A stretch of DNA of 64,000 nt, taken from the NCBI GenBank assembly GCA_937934645.1, contig CALGYZ010000065.1:83868-147867 (forward strand), read 5' to 3'. How positions within the stretch are numbered: position 1 is the first letter of the stretch; every line of letters begins with the position of its first letter. The notes below the pieces were generated by a model. It saw only the letters and a list, made by a program, of their open reading frames with translations, had not been told where the DNA came from and searched no databases. Positions 43,957 to 51,720 of the stretch are shown here, in pieces. Position numbers and translations under genes: made by a program. The DNA comes from an uncultured Bacillaceae bacterium (GTDB taxonomy: Bacteria > Bacillota > Bacilli > Bacillales > Caldibacillaceae).

Positions 43957-44751
43957 TTGCCGGAAAAAACGATTTACAGTGTACGCATGAGAGCTTCCAA
44001 AGGCGGGCCGCATGAGGAAGGGGGAAAACATATATCCGGCGGTGAAAAGCTTTCAACATATGATCACTTAAAAAGCTCGGTTACTAATCTGCTGGATAAG
44101 GCGTTAAGCCATTCAAGGGGGAAGCCGGATTTTTTGCAAATCCAATTTGAGAAGGTGAATGAGCCGGTCCAAACGTTGCTCCCTTTGCCGGTGGAAACGT
44201 ATGAAACAGCATCAGCAGCGGAAGGAAGGGAGGTGGCAAAACAGCTTTTAAAAAAGACCGGCGTTCCCGGTGAAACGATTAATAAAGTATTTGAAAAAAT
44301 AACAGAATATTGTGAACCAAGAGGCGCGATTTTATGTGACGTCCGTACCGGTTTACGCATTGACAGGCGGAAAAACAGAGGGGTCCGCGTTTCACGGATG
44401 GATTGGTTAACAGAGAATTTTGAAAAATGGGCGAGACATTGTCACATTTCCCCGGGTCAACGAATGAAGGAAGCACTCACACTCGCAACAAAAGTATGCA
44501 CCCATCCCGCAACGATCGCCGAATTGTGCTGGTCCGACGATCCGGAGTATGTAACAGGTTATGTCGCCAGCAAAAAATACGGCTATCAACGGATTACCAG
44601 ACTGAAAGAATACGGTGATGAATGCGGTTGCCGTATTTTTTTTATTGATAGTTCTTTTGATTTGCATTCCTATATCCGGTACCTGGAAGAACAGCCGGTA
44701 TTTGTTCAATGGAAGGATAATTACGACGGTTGTCATACGGCTGAAAAATAG
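43957..44751 (+). CDS. bioW: 6-carboxyhexanoate-CoA ligase
   Basis: A 264-residue BioW enzyme, which activates pimelate to pimeloyl-CoA as the first committed step of biotin synthesis in Bacillus. Features: N-terminal YSVRMRASKGGPHEEGGKHISGGE, which carries the nucleotide-binding basic residues, and a C-terminal KKYGYQRITRLKEYGDECGCRIFF. It starts at TTG with GAAAGG upstream. A BirA-type operator precedes it and bioF follows. Using BioW means pimelate is needed. Confidence 0.92.
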   Translation: MPEKTIYSVRMRASKGGPHEEGGKHISGGEKLSTYDHLKSSVTNLLDKALSHSRGKPDFLQIQFEKVNEPVQTLLPLPVETYETASAAEGREVAKQLLKKTGVPGETINKVFEKITEYCEPRGAILCDVRTGLRIDRRKNRGVRVSRMDWLTENFEKWARHCHISPGQRMKEALTLATKVCTHPATIAELCWSDDPEYVTGYVASKKYGYQRITRLKEYGDECGCRIFFIDSSFDLHSYIRYLEEQPVFVQWKDNYDGCHTAEK

Positions 44752-44805
44752 GAAGGGATTTTTACAAAACTTGATTCACCATTGTTCACAAAAGAGGGGT
44801 GACCA

Positions 44806-45978
44806 ATGATGTTACTTGATGTGTGGCTGAGGGAAAGAATTGAAAAAACAAAAGAAGCCGGTTTATACCGGAAGCTGCACACGATGAATGCGGCTCCCCG
44901 TCCGGAAATGAGCATTAATGGGAGAAATCAGCTTGTTTTTTCATCGAATAATTACCTTGGACTTGCCGGTGATGAGCGTCTTATGCATGCCGCAACAACC
45001 GCCATGAAAAAATACGGGTTTGGCAGCAGCGGATCGCGTTTAACAACCGGGAATACGGATTGGCATCAAAGACTTGAGGAAAAAATTGCCCGCTTTAAAA
45101 AAACAGAGGCGGCCATTTTGTTTTCCAGCGGATATTTAGCCAATGTCGGTGTGCTGTCTACTTTGCCGGAAAATGGCGACGTCATATTGAGCGACCGGCT
45201 CAACCATGCATCGATTATTGACGGCTGTCGGCTTTCCAAGGCAGATGTTGTGATTTACGAACATATCGATATGGAAGATCTTAAAGCAAAGTTAAAGGAA
45301 ACCGCCGCTTACCGCCGGCGTTTTATTGTCACCGACGGTGTATTCAGCATGGACGGAACGATTGCCCCGCTGGACAAAATATATAAATTGGCCCGGCAAT
45401 ATGATGCATATGTGATTGTCGATGATGCCCATGCAACGGGAGTAATTGGAAAAAACGGCAGCGGTACCGGCGAGTTATTCGGTGTAAATCCGGATGTCAC
45501 CATCGGTACATTAAGCAAAGCGGTGGGAGCGGAGGGCGGCTTTGTTGCCGGTTCCCGGATATTAATTGATTTTCTATTGAACCATACCAGAACGTTTATT
45601 TTTCAAACTGCCATGCCGCCTTCCGTTTGCGCGGCGGCCTGTACCGCGTTAGAGATCATTGAAACCGGTCATGATCTGCGGGAACAGTTATTTCACCATG
45701 CGAAAAGCGTTAGAGACGGATTAATTGATATGGGATACGAAGTGATCGGTGACTACACGCCGATTATTCCCGTGATCATCGGCAGTAACGGGGATGCGGT
45801 GAGGTTTGCGGAAAAACTCCGTGAAAGTGGCATTTACGCACCTGCCATCCGGCCGCCGACGGTGCCCGAGGGACAGAGCCGGATCCGTCTGACCGTCACA
45901 TCCGAACACACATCAGGCCAAATCGATTACTTGCTGGAGCAATTTTATCAGATTGGAAAAGAAGTAGGGATGATATGA
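44806..45978 (+). CDS. bioF: 8-amino-7-oxononanoate synthase
   Basis: A 390-residue PLP enzyme that joins pimeloyl-CoA and alanine. The active-site lysine is in GTLSKAVGAEGG near residue 237; VDDAHATGVIG near residue 203 holds the cofactor Asp; SSNNYLGLAG and GSGSRLTTGN are also conserved. GAGGGGTGA precedes the ATG. It follows bioW by 54 bases. bioA, bioD and bioB are not in the window, so the pathway would need them elsewhere. Confidence 0.95.
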   Translation: MMLLDVWLRERIEKTKEAGLYRKLHTMNAAPRPEMSINGRNQLVFSSNNYLGLAGDERLMHAATTAMKKYGFGSSGSRLTTGNTDWHQRLEEKIARFKKTEAAILFSSGYLANVGVLSTLPENGDVILSDRLNHASIIDGCRLSKADVVIYEHIDMEDLKAKLKETAAYRRRFIVTDGVFSMDGTIAPLDKIYKLARQYDAYVIVDDAHATGVIGKNGSGTGELFGVNPDVTIGTLSKAVGAEGGFVAGSRILIDFLLNHTRTFIFQTAMPPSVCAAACTALEIIETGHDLREQLFHHAKSVRDGLIDMGYEVIGDYTPIIPVIIGSNGDAVRFAEKLRESGIYAPAIRPPTVPEGQSRIRLTVTSEHTSGQIDYLLEQFYQIGKEVGMI

Positions 45979-46328
45979 AACTAGAAAGTTCGGCAAAAAA
46001 TTTGTAAGAACGATATTGAGTTTTTTTGGCAAAAAAGGACAATTTTTAACAGAAAATTAATAATGAATTTACATATCAAAAAAACTAGTGGTAGGATGAA
46101 ATATGAAAATTATGAAAATATAGAATCCGAATTTAATTTATTGGAGATTTGGAATGGATGAACAAGTAGATTATGTTGCAGGAGCTGATTTAATTGTAAA
46201 AATGTCTGACCGGTTAAAGCAAGTAAAAAAAAGAAAAAGTATAGACTTGATTTAGTATAGTTTAATTAAATTTAAGATTTCATTTTTTTGGAAAGGAGAT
46301 TAGAATAACTGTAATTCTGTAGAAAGAT
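45979..46328. other. 350-base region after bioF with two tiny frames
   Basis: AT-rich. Two overlapping small frames, 46063-46161 (32 codons) and 46154-46255 (33 codons, with weak GGAG upstream), are coupled at ATGGATGA. They match no family I recognise and may be remnants of one broken small gene. Confidence 0.35.
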
Positions 46329-46751
46329 ATGAAAGAAATAAGCGATATAAAACCAGTGCGAATCAGTCCACCTAACAACCGGGATATCGTAATTTTCATT
46401 ATCGGAATGAAAATCCAGCAATGGTGGAAAATCCGCTCATGGGGCAAAGTTTTTTTCGTTATGTCAAAGATGTTAAAAGAGCTTTACAGTATGAAAGCGT
46501 CAGGATTATTGCATCATGAAATCGGCTTGAGCGGACGGAATATTGTACTCATACAATATTGGACATCTCTAAAATCTTTGCATGATTATGCGTATGAAAA
46601 GACACATGCGAAAGCATGGGCTGGTTTTTATAAGACAGCTGCAAATGCAAAAGGTATCGACTTTTTCCATGAAACTTACTTTGTAAAAGCAGGGCATTAT
46701 GAATCGATTGAAGTGAATTTGAATAAACCAAGAGGTTTAGCATGTGCATGA
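46329..46751 (+). CDS. DUF4188 family protein
   Basis: A 140-residue protein with the DUF4188 pattern: IVIFIIGMKIQQWWKIRSWGKVFFVMSKMLKELY, then ILIQYW-like VLIQYWTSLKSLHDYAYE, and FFHETYFVKAGHYESIE. The family is a ferredoxin-like, monooxygenase-type fold of unknown function. The C terminus stops at GLACA, slightly shorter than usual for the family as I recall. There is no strong ribosome site (GGAGATT is 40 bases upstream), so the start is uncertain. Confidence 0.72.
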   Translation: MKEISDIKPVRISPPNNRDIVIFIIGMKIQQWWKIRSWGKVFFVMSKMLKELYSMKASGLLHHEIGLSGRNIVLIQYWTSLKSLHDYAYEKTHAKAWAGFYKTAANAKGIDFFHETYFVKAGHYESIEVNLNKPRGLACA

Positions 46752-47027
46752 TCCCACCATGAACTAAAGATGATTCTACGATGGAAAAAAGATTAAACAT
46801 ACAATGGAAATAAATCAGGGAATTGAGTTTTAGTTGATATTTTTGTGGAACCGGCGCAATGCTTAACAGCAGCATGACAGGGAATAGAAAATGATCCTTG
46901 AAATTTCCGGAAGCCTATACGGGCATGAATTTTTGGAAACTGAAGATAAAATGTGAAGCTGTCGGAAAGACAGCTTTTTTATTATTTCCGGGTCAATGTT
47001 TAACTTTTTCAATCCGGAGGAAAATAA
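46752..47027. other. Region between DUF4188 gene and small ORF
   Basis: No gene seen. It contains a terminator (46956-46980) and AT-rich sequence leading to the small ORF before dus. Confidence 0.5.
46956..46980 (+). terminator. Intrinsic terminator
   Basis: AAGCTGTC (46956-46963) pairs with GACAGCTT (46969-46976), five-base loop, then T4. Confidence 0.8.
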
Positions 47028-47180
47028 ATGGATGAAAGCCCGCTAAAATATTTACCTTTGAACAAAAGAGACAGTCATGATATAAGTATAGAGGACAGAG
47101 AAACAGCGCTGAAATATTTTGACAGGATCCCTCATATCGGGAGGTTTGATTTTCATTATGACAAAAAATTTCTGGAATGA
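47028..47180 (+). CDS. Possible 50-residue ORF overlapping dus start
   Basis: A 50-codon frame from ATG 47028 with an excellent CCGGAGG site. It ends at 47180, after the dus start codon at 47158, so it overlaps dus by 23 bases in another frame. The peptide is charged (KRDSHDISIEDRETALKYFD) with no membrane segment. I do not recognise it. It may be a true small protein, or a leader that couples translation to dus. Confidence 0.4.
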   Translation: MDESPLKYLPLNKRDSHDISIEDRETALKYFDRIPHIGRFDFHYDKKFLE

Positions 47181-48144
47181 ACTGCCACGGCCGTTTTTCG
47201 TCCTGGCACCGATGGAAGATGTGACGGACGTTGTTTTCCGCCATGTCATCAGCAAAGCGGGAAGACCGGATGTATTTTTCACCGAGTTTACCAATACGGT
47301 CAGCTTTTGTCATCCGGAAGGAAAAATGAGTGTGCGCGGCCGTCTGATTTTTACCGAAGATGAACAACCGATTGTCGGACATATATGGGGAGATGAACCG
47401 GAATATTTCCGGAAAACGAGCATCGGCTTAAAGGAAATGGGATTCAGCGGTGTGGACATTAATATGGGTTGTCCCGCACCGAACGTGGCGCCGAAAGGGA
47501 AGGGGGCCGGTCTGATCCGGCGTCCGGAAGTCGCTGCGGAAATCATTGAAGCGGCAAAAGCTGGCGGATTACCGGTCAGTGTGAAAACAAGACTCGGTTA
47601 CACGCATGTAGATGAATGGAAAGAATGGCTGACCCACCTGTTAAAGCAAAATGTTGCGAATCTGTCCATTCATTTGCGGACGAAAAAGGAAATGAGCAAA
47701 GTACCTGCCCATTGGGAGTTAATTCCGGAGATTAAAAAACTCCGGGATGAAGTGGCACCGGATACCCTGTTGACGATCAACGGCGATATCCCCGACCGGC
47801 AGACAGGACTGGAGCTGGCCGAGAAATACGGTGTTGACGGCATCATGATCGGCCGCGGCGTGTTTAAAAACCCTTTCGCCTTTGAAAAAGAGCCGAAAAA
47901 GCACACAAGCAAAGAATTGCTCGATCTTTTACGCTACCATCTCGAATTATTTGATCAATATCAAGAAGAATTGGAACGCCCGTTTAAAACCCTGCACCGC
48001 TTCTTCAAAATCTATGTACGGGACTTCCGCGGCGCCAGTGAATTGCGAACCCGGCTGATGGAGACGGAGTCAACAGATGAAGTGCGGGAGTTACTGGATC
48101 AATTTGAAGCGGAAAATGCTGCTCTGTTGGAAACAGCGGGATGA
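47158..48144 (+). CDS. dus: tRNA-dihydrouridine synthase
   Basis: About 328 residues: FMN TIM barrel of the Dus family. LAPMEDVTDVVFRHV at the N terminus, then GVDINMGCPAPNVAPKGKGAGL with the catalytic cysteine in GCPAP, VSVKTRLGY, LSIHLRTKKE and GVDGIMIGRGVFKNPF. It reduces uridine to dihydrouridine in tRNA D-loops. ATG 47158 has GGGAGG upstream; a longer frame exists. B. subtilis yfjN (a dus paralogue) lies in the same wider region. A terminator follows. Confidence 0.92.
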   Translation: MTKNFWNELPRPFFVLAPMEDVTDVVFRHVISKAGRPDVFFTEFTNTVSFCHPEGKMSVRGRLIFTEDEQPIVGHIWGDEPEYFRKTSIGLKEMGFSGVDINMGCPAPNVAPKGKGAGLIRRPEVAAEIIEAAKAGGLPVSVKTRLGYTHVDEWKEWLTHLLKQNVANLSIHLRTKKEMSKVPAHWELIPEIKKLRDEVAPDTLLTINGDIPDRQTGLELAEKYGVDGIMIGRGVFKNPFAFEKEPKKHTSKELLDLLRYHLELFDQYQEELERPFKTLHRFFKIYVRDFRGASELRTRLMETESTDEVRELLDQFEAENAALLETAG

Positions 48145-48155
48145 AGGAATGCCGC

Positions 48156-48206
48156 AAGACGGTAAAGAAACCGGGTGGAACCGGTTGCTTTACCGTCTTA
48201 TTTTTT
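48156..48206 (+). terminator. Terminator after dus
   Basis: AAGACGGTAAAG (48156-48167) pairs with CTTTACCGTCTT (48188-48199); an inner AACCGG stem and a T6 run are also present. Confidence 0.92.
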
Positions 48207-48256
48207 GCGGTTTGTTATTTTTCTTGATCGCATTCTGAACAAAATATTACCGCAAC

Positions 48257-48298
48257 TTGATTCCCGTCAATTTTTATTCGGACGAAACATCCTATACT
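48257..48298 (+). promoter_or_regulatory. FNR-type site and -10 element upstream of CPG ATPase
   Basis: TTGAT-TCCC-GTCAA at 48257-48270 matches the FNR-type consensus TTGAT-N4-ATCAA at nine of ten arm bases. TATACT at 48293-48298 is a -10 element; the predicted start would place the site centre near -41.5, the classic activator position for CRP/FNR proteins. The site ends 72 bases before the start codon. Confidence 0.65.
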
Positions 48299-48341
48299 GG
48301 ATTTAGCAACACAGATGATCAAACCGGGGGAGGAACCTAAG

Positions 48342-50246
48342 ATGCAACGGTATATATTAAGAAAAAAAAATTCCATTACGCTCATTAGTGCGATTTTGAT
48401 CGTTTTTGCTTTTTTCGGGCGGTTTGCTTTGGACAATATAGTCATCTTTAACGGGGCGCTGATGATTGCCTCGGTTCTCGGAGCGGCTCCAATCGCGATC
48501 CAGGCCGTTCAGTCGTTAAAAGTCAGAGTTGTCAGCATCGATGTGTTAGTGACGATCGCCGTTGTTGGTGCCATGCTGATCCGGAACTTTGAAGAGTCGG
48601 CCATTGTAACGTTTTTGTTTTTGTTCGGCACCTGGCTGGAACAGCGTACGTTAAATAAAACCCGTTCAGCCATAAAAGAATTAACGGAGATGGCTCCGGA
48701 AAGTGCATGGAAACAGATGGAAAACGGGGAATTTGCGGAAGTCGATATTGATGATGTGGATGAGGGAGATCTTTTACTGGTGAAAACCGGGGCAAAAGTG
48801 CCGGTGGACGGCACTGTCATTTCCGGGGAAGGCCATGTCAATGAAGCGAGCATTACCGGGGAATCTGTTCCCGTAGGCAAAAAGGAAGGTTCGCAGGTTT
48901 TCGCCGGAACAATTTTGGAAAACGGAACCATCCAAATTCAGGCGGACCGTATCGGAGAAGATACCACCTTCGGAAAGATTATTGAACTTGTTGAAGAAGC
49001 GCAGGATTCCAAATCGGAAACAGAGCGGTTTATTGATCGTTTCTCAAAATATTATACGCCGGCCGTGTTAATTTTAGGGGTTATTGTTTGGTTGTTCACA
49101 AAAGATGTTGAGCTGGCTATCACCATTCTCGTTTTAGGCTGCCCCGGCGCCCTTGTGATTGGTGTCCCGGTATCCAATGTTGCCGGAATTGGAAATGGTG
49201 CGAGAAACGGAGTCCTGTTAAAGGGAAGTGAAATCATTACCAACTTCAGCAAAGTCGACACGATTGTTTTTGATAAAACAGGCACATTGACTGCCGGAAA
49301 TCCAGAAGTTGCAGAACAGGAATATTACGGGGAAATTTCCGGGAAAGTCCTCGGTTATCTGGCCAGTGTGGAACGTGAATCTGATCACCCCTTAGCCAAA
49401 GCGGTTGTGGAACATATCGGAAAAACAAAATTATATAAGGTGGAAGAAACTGAAGTGGTCAAAGGCGGCGGGATCGTTGCCAAAGTGGACGGACACCGGA
49501 TCGCCGTGGGCAATGTTGCTTTAATGGAAAGGGAACATGTGAAGTTAAGCGAAAAAACGAAAAAAGATATTGAACATTTTGAACAAAACGGGAACTCCCT
49601 TGTGTTAACGGCAATCGATGGGGAATTAAAGATTCTCATGGGCATTCGGGATCAAGTCCGCCCGGGGGTTAAACAGGATCTTGCAAAGCTTAAGAATCTT
49701 GGAGTGAAAAATCTTGTCGTTCTATCGGGAGACAACCAGGGAACCGTTGATATCATCGCCCGCGAACTCGGGCTGACGGAAGCCCATGGCCATATGTTCC
49801 CGGAAGACAAAGCGGATTATATTAAAAAACTGCAAGAACAGGGACAAATTGTTGCCTTTGTTGGTGACGGCGTAAATGACAGCCCGTCCCTTGCTTTGGC
49901 GGATATCGGAATTGCCATGGGAAGCGGAACTGATGTTGCGATTGAAACATCGGATGTTGTTCTGATGAACTCGGCACTCAGCCGCCTGCCCCATGTACTG
50001 GGCCTGGCAAAAGCAACGGCGAGAAACATGAAGCAGAACATCTTTATTGCCGTCGGTGTTGTATTTGTCTTGCTTGCCGGTCTACTGTTCAGTGAATGGG
50101 TAAACATGACCGTCGGCATGCTTGTCCATGAAGCCAGTATTTTAGCCGTGATCTTAAATGGGATGAGATTGTTGACATACCGTCTAAAGGGAAAAGATTC
50201 GAATCAAATGCGGCCGGAAATGACACATTCTTCTAAAGCCGCTTAA
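48342..50246 (+). CDS. P1B metal-transporting ATPase with CPG motif
   Basis: About 634 residues, no built-in HMA domain. TGES actuator loop, DKTGTLT with Asp311, VGDGVNDSPSLAL hinge, and the late HEASILAVILNGMRLL segment are all seen. The transport motif is GCPGALVIGVPVS with Cys267: CPG instead of CPC, CPH or SPC, which leaves ion selectivity open (iron, zinc, copper or other). A separate HMA protein and a small helical protein follow downstream. GGGGGAGG precedes ATG 48342. An FNR-type site lies upstream, suggesting induction at low oxygen. Confidence 0.83.
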   Translation: MQRYILRKKNSITLISAILIVFAFFGRFALDNIVIFNGALMIASVLGAAPIAIQAVQSLKVRVVSIDVLVTIAVVGAMLIRNFEESAIVTFLFLFGTWLEQRTLNKTRSAIKELTEMAPESAWKQMENGEFAEVDIDDVDEGDLLLVKTGAKVPVDGTVISGEGHVNEASITGESVPVGKKEGSQVFAGTILENGTIQIQADRIGEDTTFGKIIELVEEAQDSKSETERFIDRFSKYYTPAVLILGVIVWLFTKDVELAITILVLGCPGALVIGVPVSNVAGIGNGARNGVLLKGSEIITNFSKVDTIVFDKTGTLTAGNPEVAEQEYYGEISGKVLGYLASVERESDHPLAKAVVEHIGKTKLYKVEETEVVKGGGIVAKVDGHRIAVGNVALMEREHVKLSEKTKKDIEHFEQNGNSLVLTAIDGELKILMGIRDQVRPGVKQDLAKLKNLGVKNLVVLSGDNQGTVDIIARELGLTEAHGHMFPEDKADYIKKLQEQGQIVAFVGDGVNDSPSLALADIGIAMGSGTDVAIETSDVVLMNSALSRLPHVLGLAKATARNMKQNIFIAVGVVFVLLAGLLFSEWVNMTVGMLVHEASILAVILNGMRLLTYRLKGKDSNQMRPEMTHSSKAA

Positions 50247-50293
50247 CATTTAAAGAATGAATCCCGGAATTTTTATACAAAATTTTATAAAAC

Positions 50294-50335
50294 TTGATAT
50301 ACATCAATTTTTCTTTATGAAAAGCAAGCTAAACT
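50294..50335 (+). promoter_or_regulatory. FNR-type site and -10 element upstream of HMA gene
   Basis: TTGAT-ATAC-ATCAA at 50294-50307 is a perfect FNR-type palindrome. TAAACT (50330-50335) is the likely -10. The distances from site centre to -10 (29.5 bases) and from site end to start codon (72 bases) equal those at the upstream ATPase promoter. Confidence 0.72.
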
Positions 50336-50378
50336 AAAATTGTAAAACAAACATGAAGCAAACGAAGGAGGTTTTTCC

Positions 50379-50612
50379 ATGCAAAAAGCGGTGATTCAAT
50401 TAGAAACTTTGGCCTGTCCATCCTGTGTACAAAAGATTGAAAGTGCTGTAAAAGGTCTGGACGGTGTAGAGCAAAACAGTGTAAAAATATTGTTCAATGC
50501 AAGCAAAGTGAAATTAAATTTTGATGGAGACAAATTAGCCATTGCTGATATCGAAACAGCGATCGAAAAATTAGGTTATGAAGTTCTTAAATCCAAAGTA
50601 AAATCTGCTTAA
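50379..50612 (+). CDS. Heavy-metal-associated (HMA) domain protein, CopZ-like
   Basis: A 77-residue ferredoxin-like metal carrier. Cys13 and Cys16 form the CxxC site in LACPSCVQKIES, and the usual GLDGVEQNSV and IEKLGYEV segments follow. It would hand metal to the nearby P1B ATPase, which lacks its own HMA domain. It has its own FNR-type promoter and a GGAGG site. The CPSC motif differs from the common MxCxxC of copper chaperones, so the metal is uncertain. Confidence 0.83.
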   Translation: MQKAVIQLETLACPSCVQKIESAVKGLDGVEQNSVKILFNASKVKLNFDGDKLAIADIETAIEKLGYEVLKSKVKSA

Positions 50613-50632
50613 ATAAGAAAGAGGGATCTGAT

Positions 50633-50932
50633 GTGCCGGAAAAATCTTTTTATGATGTGGTAACAAAACACGTTGAAAAGCTGGAATTATATACAAAAGC
50701 GATCACCAAAGCCCATGGCGAAAGTCATCCGGAAGCATATGAAGTCCGGGAGCTATTTGAAGCGATCCGTAAAAAAATAAAAGAGGCAGGGACCGGTAAA
50801 CCGGACCTGGATGCGGAATTTGAACGGTTGCGTAAAGTCACGGATCACTACACCGTTCCACAAGATGTTTGTGAAACTTATGCAGCTGTGTATCATATGT
50901 TATCGGAAGCAGATCAAGCATATCATGCATAA
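50633..50932 (+). CDS. Small helical protein linked to the metal ATPase module
   Basis: A 99-residue protein rich in Glu, Lys and His, predicted nearly all helical (YDVVTKHVEKLELYTKAITKAHGE, then EAYEVRELFEAIRKKIKEAG, then a C-terminal helix YAAVYHMLSEADQAYHA). It starts at GTG with GAGGG upstream, 20 bases after the HMA gene, and a strong terminator follows, so it belongs to that operon. No named family is recognised; scattered histidines and glutamates could bind metal. Confidence 0.65.
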   Translation: MPEKSFYDVVTKHVEKLELYTKAITKAHGESHPEAYEVRELFEAIRKKIKEAGTGKPDLDAEFERLRKVTDHYTVPQDVCETYAAVYHMLSEADQAYHA

Positions 50933-50965
50933 ACGATCTTCCATACCGGCAGCATAAATCAAAAA

Positions 50966-51008
50966 ACAAGTGAAGAAAACGGAACATGTTTCTTCACTTG
51001 TTTTTTTG
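50966..51008 (+). terminator. Terminator of the metal module
   Basis: ACAAGTGAAGAAA (50966-50978) pairs perfectly with TTTCTTCACTTGT (50989-51001), then T6. Confidence 0.93.
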
Positions 51009-51013
51009 TTTGA

Positions 51014-51520
51014 TCATACAACCTTCTTTGTCTTGTCGGTTGTTTTTTCTCTCCAGTAAACCGTATTTTTCTTAAACCGGCCAATCATTTTTAACCATTC
51101 CCTGCTGAAAAGGATGATAATCGCCACCTTGGAAAGGGCATGGGCAAGATCATGGAATACAAATGGCGATAAAAGAATTCACGGGTGATATTTTGGAATT
51201 GCTGACGATGATCCACAAATTCATGATCCACACGAACAAAAATCCCCATAGAAAACTGAAAAGACATTGGCCCCATATGTTCCCGGGCTGTTTGCGCAAC
51301 AGTCCCGCGCTGAGTCCCTTCAATCCCCAGGAAAACATTTGCCACGACCCCTGGCCTAAAAATATATTGGACACAATGGCTGCAACCACTGATAACACGG
51401 CAAGTAATACGATTTCCCTTTCTTGCACATCTTTTAATTCAAACCGGCAGAAAAAAGAAACAGGGTTGTCCCGATGATGATAAGGCCGAAAAGTAAATAG
51501 TTTTGCCACGGATCGTTCAA
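51014..51520 (-). pseudogene. ECF transporter S-component gene with frameshifts
   Basis: Three consecutive frames together give one membrane protein: WQNYLLFGLIIIGTTLFLF (near 51450-51505), then CRFELKDVQEREIVLLAVLSV through FLFVWIMNLWIIVSNSKISP in a second frame, then SPFVFHDLAHALSKVAIIILF to a TGA at 51014 in a third. The pattern resembles ECF-type S components. One shift lies in a T6 run near 51440, the other near 51170-51180. No clear start with ribosome site is seen. The gene is most likely dead. Confidence 0.7.
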
Positions 51521-51720
51521 CTTTTACAAATTGAAAAATAATCCGGAAATCTATCTTTTTCCGGCTCAGATCATGGAAGTCTTATAGCAGAATAATATAT
51601 AAACAGCTTTATATGCAGGTAAGGGAATGAATCCCGAAGTTGCAGACGATTGTTTTTGCGGTAAAACCGCTGTAAGATAGGGAAAAAAATAAATTTATGA
51701 AACCGGGAAAGGTGATCCGT

